64,000 bases of DNA, taken from positions 1 through 64,000 of the forward strand of contig JANQGX010000056.1 of the NCBI GenBank assembly GCA_028282885.1. Direction: 5' to 3'. The notes under the pieces are model-generated. The model was not told the origin of the DNA, searched no databases, and worked only from the letters and a program-made list of their open reading frames with translations. Every line of letters starts with the position of its first letter. Positions within the stretch are counted from its first letter, which is position 1. The position numbers were made by a program, and so were the translations under genes. Below, in pieces: positions 61,970 to 64,000 of this stretch. This DNA comes from SAR324 cluster bacterium. Its GTDB lineage: Bacteria > SAR324 > XYD2-FULL-50-16.

Positions 61970-62947
61970 TTATTCGTTCAGCTTCTGTATCTCTTCGTAT
62001 ACACCTTCACCCCAGGCTTTGGGTGCGTATGCCTTCCAGACATCTTTTGTCGCCTCAATCATTGATTGACGATCGATACTTACTAGTTTCATTCCCTTTT
62101 TCTTAAGTTCTGCCTTGTATTTTTCGTCGTTCTCCATGTACAACCGTTTTATTTCTTTGGCTGTGGCCCGCCAAGCTGTATCGATGACTCGTTGTTGCTT
62201 TTTATCCAGACTCTTCCAAAGATCGTAGTTGATTACACAAAATCGGACTGGAATGGAGTGATCCGTTTGCATTACATATTTTTGAACTTCATAGAAACTG
62301 TTGTTCAAGATAATCTCATAGGGATTTTCCTGTGCCTTTACAATATCCTGTTGGAGTGCGCTGAAGAGCTCTGTAAAAGCAATCGGAGTTGGGCTCGCGC
62401 CGAGTGCACGCCATGTGGCAACCATAGGAGGAATAAGTGGAACACGGATTTTTAATCCCTTCAGATCCGAAGCAGACTGAATTTTCTTGTTGGAAGAGAG
62501 CTGACGAGGGGCGAAATAGGAGAAACCTACGATTTTTACACCTGAATCTTCAAAAATCCTTCTTTTAATTGTGTCTGCAGCCTTGCTTTCCATGAATCTA
62601 TCCTGATGTTCTGCCGATTTGAACAGAAAAGGAAGATACATAGCCTCTGCTGCAGGACTTCCAACAGTGCCGATAATACCTATGTCGATTGTTCCCAGCT
62701 TGACACCTTCTGAAATCGCACTATCACTACCAAGCTGTCCTGCAGGATAGTGTATCACAGTGATGGCTCCGTTGCTCAACTCTTTGACTTTCGGAATGAA
62801 AACTTTTTTCATGGCGATGGTGTAGGGACTGGTCACTGACACCACATCAGCGCTCCGGAGTTTTAGCTTCGAAGATGCGAATGAAGTTTGGACTACTGCT
62901 GCGGAAACTATTGCCAGGATTACAATTATCTTACTTACAGTTCTCAT
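61970..62947 (-). CDS. dctP: TRAP transporter solute-binding protein, DctP family
   Basis: 325 residues. Signal peptide 1-24 (VILAIVSAAVVQTSFA), then the TRAP-binding fold: VSVTSPYTIAMKKVFIPKVK, IHYPAGQLGSDSAISEGVKL, SASDLKGLKIRVPLIPPMVA with the carboxylate-binding Arg, AQENPYEIILNNSFYEVQKY. It would capture an organic acid and hand it to the membrane subunits. It directly follows dctM. Confidence 0.9.
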   Translation of the reverse strand: MRTVSKIIVILAIVSAAVVQTSFASSKLKLRSADVVSVTSPYTIAMKKVFIPKVKELSNGAITVIHYPAGQLGSDSAISEGVKLGTIDIGIIGTVGSPAAEAMYLPFLFKSAEHQDRFMESKAADTIKRRIFEDSGVKIVGFSYFAPRQLSSNKKIQSASDLKGLKIRVPLIPPMVATWRALGASPTPIAFTELFSALQQDIVKAQENPYEIILNNSFYEVQKYVMQTDHSIPVRFCVINYDLWKSLDKKQQRVIDTAWRATAKEIKRLYMENDEKYKAELKKKGMKLVSIDRQSMIEATKDVWKAYAPKAWGEGVYEEIQKLNE

Positions 62948-62973
62948 GATTTTTCCTTATTGAGATAGGTTGT

Positions 62974-64000
62974 TTAATTGAATACCAAGTCCGGTAGCCA
63001 AGTAACTGCTGGCGGATAAAAGGTAATGAATAACAAAACCAGGATTAAAACCAGGGCAAAAGGATAAGCGTCCCTGATCACATCGCCCACAGGGACCTTT
63101 CCGATTGCGGAAGCGATAAACAGGTTAAGTCCTATGGGGGGGGTAAGAAGACCAATCATCAGATTCAGACACATAACAACGCCAAAATGTACACTGTCTA
63201 TTCCCAGCGAAGTTGCAATGGGGAATATGATCGGTGTCATCAGGAGAATAATGGGAATGGATTCCAGCATCATCCCCAAGCACAACAGCATAATATTAAC
63301 CAGTAAGAGAATGGCCACTTTGTTGGTTGTTATGGAGTATAGGAGGTCGGTTAACTGCGGTCCCAGTTGTTCGGCAGTTGCCACCCAGCCGAACAACACG
63401 CCTGTTGAGACCAGAAACATAACCATGGCAGAGGTTGTCGCCGAATCAACAAAGATCTGGTAAAGCTGTGAGGGGCGAACTTCACGGTAAACGAAAACCA
63501 CCAATATGATTCCATACAAAACGCCCATAACACCGGCTTCGGTAGGAGTGGCAACTCCCAGAAGAATACCGCCTAACACAATAATCGGCAGCCCCAATGG
63601 TAGAATAGCTTTTAAACTGGCTTTTCCTCTTTCACTCCAGGGAATCTTGACACCTCTTTTAAAGTTGTGTTTTTTTGCATAAAACGAAATGTAAACCATC
63701 AGGGCCAGACCCATCAGCAAGCCGGGGATTGCTCCGCCGATAAACAGCCTGCCTACAGAAATTCCAGCTATCGCCCCAATCAATATCATGGGGATGCTGG
63801 GTGGAATGATGGGGCCGATGGTAGAGGCACCGGCAACAATAGCTGCGGCAAAAGACGGTTTATATTCGTCTTCTTTCATGGCGGGAATCAACAAGGCCCC
63901 GGTAGCTGCGGTATCTGCGACTGCAGATCCTGACATTCCGGCCATTATCATATTCACGACAACCGTCGAATGTCCCAATCCTCCCCGTGCATGTCCGACA
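62974..64000 (-). CDS. dctM: TRAP transporter large permease, DctM family, 5' end outside window
   Basis: The last 340 or so residues, with eight or more membrane helices: GMSGSAVADTAATGALLIPA, GASTIGPIIPPSIPMILIG, GVATPTEAGVMGVLYGIILV, GLLTPPIGLNLFIASAIG. These are classic DctM signatures. The coding frame is open to position 64000 (VGHARGGLGHSTVVV at the edge), so the start and probably dctQ lie to the right. It forms the sodium-coupled uptake channel with DctQ and DctP. Confidence 0.93.
   Translation of the reverse strand, partial: VGHARGGLGHSTVVVNMIMAGMSGSAVADTAATGALLIPAMKEDEYKPSFAAAIVAGASTIGPIIPPSIPMILIGAIAGISVGRLFIGGAIPGLLMGLALMVYISFYAKKHNFKRGVKIPWSERGKASLKAILPLGLPIIVLGGILLGVATPTEAGVMGVLYGIILVVFVYREVRPSQLYQIFVDSATTSAMVMFLVSTGVLFGWVATAEQLGPQLTDLLYSITTNKVAILLLVNIMLLCLGMMLESIPIILLMTPIIFPIATSLGIDSVHFGVVMCLNLMIGLLTPPIGLNLFIASAIGKVPVGDVIRDAYPFALVLILVLLFITFYPPAVTWLPDLVFN

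Noticed and set aside
1..64000. CRISPR array, tRNA, rRNA or prophage
   Set aside because: No regularly spaced repeats, cloverleaf-like sequences, rRNA segments or phage structural genes were seen on reading both strands.

Overview
The window is bacterial chromosomal DNA of moderate, slightly AT-rich composition, with no rRNA, tRNA, CRISPR array or phage module. The organism looks Gram-negative: there are lipoproteins, a TRAP solute transporter, a GltS-type symporter and predicted periplasmic proteins. It also looks at least partly anaerobic, given the hybrid cluster protein with its Crp/Fnr regulator and Fe-S partner. The REC-PAS-HWE kinase at 14.4-16.5 kb, with its LSSHTEPE motif, and the remnants of sensor proteins near the left edge resemble spirochaete signalling proteins. 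A desulfobacterial or other marine anaerobe cannot be excluded, so the lineage call is weak.

Layout. (1) 0-4.3 kb: a partial glycerophosphodiesterase, a PAS-GAF-GAF histidine kinase, and two decayed sensor-gene remnants on either side of it. (2) 4.4-9.2 kb: cardiolipin synthase and an EEP phosphodiesterase, then a REP-associated (Y1/RAYT) transposase unit bounded by 23-bp perfect inverted repeats. The unit ends exactly at the start codon of a small ParA, which is followed by a coiled-coil partner gene. (3) 9.2-17.5 kb: a GltS-like symporter, a TauE/SafE permease, a REC-HD-GYP c-di-GMP phosphodiesterase, an alpha/beta hydrolase, the REC-PAS-HWE kinase and an exported protein. (4) 17.6-24.2 kb: a nitrosative-stress or redox locus with hcp, a 70-residue Cys-rich protein, an Fe-S protein and a Crp/Fnr (HcpR-like) regulator. 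A perfect TTTGACTTAAGTCAAA palindrome lies upstream of hcp. An unusual sigma-54 activator with an arsenate-reductase/LMW-phosphatase-like N-terminus follows, and then a second TauE permease. (5) 24.4-26.7 kb: a solo copy of the transposase-unit end, a second EEP-family gene, a frameshifted coding remnant and a glutaredoxin-like lipoprotein. (6) 26.9-60 kb: a long accessory island of about 40 small genes, nearly all on the + strand and mostly single-gene units. It holds a MazEF-type toxin-antitoxin pair, nine GNAT acetyltransferases, three cupins, two GFA proteins, AraC/HxlR regulators, thioredoxin, RidA, GST, VOC, MBL and others. Two genes there carry internal deletions that removed their catalytic centres. 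(7) 60.2-64 kb: an RraA-like protein, a nitrilase-family amidase and TRAP transporter genes on the - strand, a small organic-acid or amide uptake and catabolism locus running off the right edge.

The most coherent multi-gene system is the hcp locus: regulator, palindromic operator, hcp, Cys-rich protein and Fe-S protein. The fused ArsC-like/sigma-54 regulator beside it is the most unusual single protein. The accessory island looks like an integron cassette array in content and orientation, but I found no integrase and no convincing attC sites.
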